DNA of 64,000 nucleotides from Myxosarcina sp. GI1. Lineage in GTDB: Bacteria; Cyanobacteriota; Cyanobacteriia; Cyanobacteriales; Xenococcaceae. Where the stretch lies: contig NZ_JRFE01000026.1 in the NCBI RefSeq assembly GCF_000756305.1, positions 269,412 through 333,411 of the forward strand, given 5' to 3'. Shown piece after piece: positions 63,892 to 64,000 of this stretch (position 1 is the first letter of the stretch; each line of letters opens with the position of its first letter). Under the pieces are notes generated by a model. That model did no database searches and was not told the DNA's origin. It saw nothing but the letters and a program-made list of their open reading frames with translations. Both the position numbers and the translations under genes were made by a program.

Positions 63892-63985
63892 TAGTTAGTA
63901 GTTAGTAGTTAGTGGCAGGAAACATTGACCATTGACCATCGAACATCGAACATCGAACATTATTAAATGCTAAATGTCTTTTTCC
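63892..63985. repeat. Heptamer short tandem repeats at the window end
   Basis: AGTAGTT repeats (63894 onward) are followed by GACCATT, GACCATC, GAACATC, GAACATC and GAACATT in strict seven-base register. It is the clearest of the STRR arrays. Confidence 0.75.
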
Positions 63986-64000
63986 TAAAGCCTAAAGCCT

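Noticed and set aside
1-64000. CRISPR array
   Set aside because: No set of 25-40 base repeats with regular spacers and no cas genes; the tandem repeats seen have seven-base units.

Overview
The window comes from a cyanobacterial chromosome. It carries photosystem I subunit PsaK, the orange carotenoid protein with its recovery protein, tocopherol biosynthesis genes, a CRR7-like NDH-1 factor and several families known mainly from cyanobacteria (DUF3386, DUF1517, DUF1830, DUF4079, DICT). The HIP1 octamer GCGATCGC and seven-base short tandem repeats recur throughout. Gene style suggests a coccoid or pleurocapsalean type, but I cannot fix the genus.

Layout. 1-10 kb: a transketolase/phosphoketolase-superfamily enzyme, a brnT toxin remnant, a sensor kinase, a CysQ-type phosphatase, a G3P-dehydrogenase-like protein, Nfu, DUF3386, a VapBC pair and a tRNA-dihydrouridine synthase. 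10-19.6 kb: LexA with a good operator, ClpB, a glycosyltransferase, a FAD/Rieske oxidoreductase, then homogentisate phytyltransferase, tocopherol cyclase and a CRR7-like gene whose last codons are tandemly duplicated. 20-29 kb: diguanylate cyclase, DUF1517, ThiE-ThiS, SLC13 permease, PyrB, Ndk, Ddl. 29-33 kb: a stress-type set (small hydrophilic protein, exported protein, cysteine-less rhodanese, two SDRs). 33-41 kb: UppS, a diiron-like protein, a ketopantoate-reductase-like gene coupled to a DASS transporter behind a repeated motif, a periplasmic binding protein, MgtC. 41-50 kb: GTPase, small membrane proteins, a DUF433/DUF5615 toxin-antitoxin pair between 44-bp direct repeats, a mazF remnant, an aldo/keto reductase, a complete IS1634-type element with target duplication, MutL. 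50-57 kb: J-domain-like protein, PsaK, a tRNA-Arg(CCU) gene split by a group I intron, pentapeptide protein, DICT/HD-GYP-like protein, radical SAM protein, DUF1830. 57-64 kb: DUF4079, a solitary m5C methyltransferase, IspG, a third PIN toxin pair, FRP and OCP.

How the parts relate. Several genes serve photoprotection and redox balance (OCP/FRP, tocopherol, CRR7, Nfu, ClpB). IspG supplies isoprenoid precursors used by UppS, phytyl-tail and carotenoid synthesis. Toxin-antitoxin loci, whole and decayed, plus one IS mark the accessory spots. The most distinctive items are the intron-split tRNA-Arg, the repeat-flanked toxin-antitoxin cassette beside a mazF relic, and the motif array before the reductase-transporter operon.
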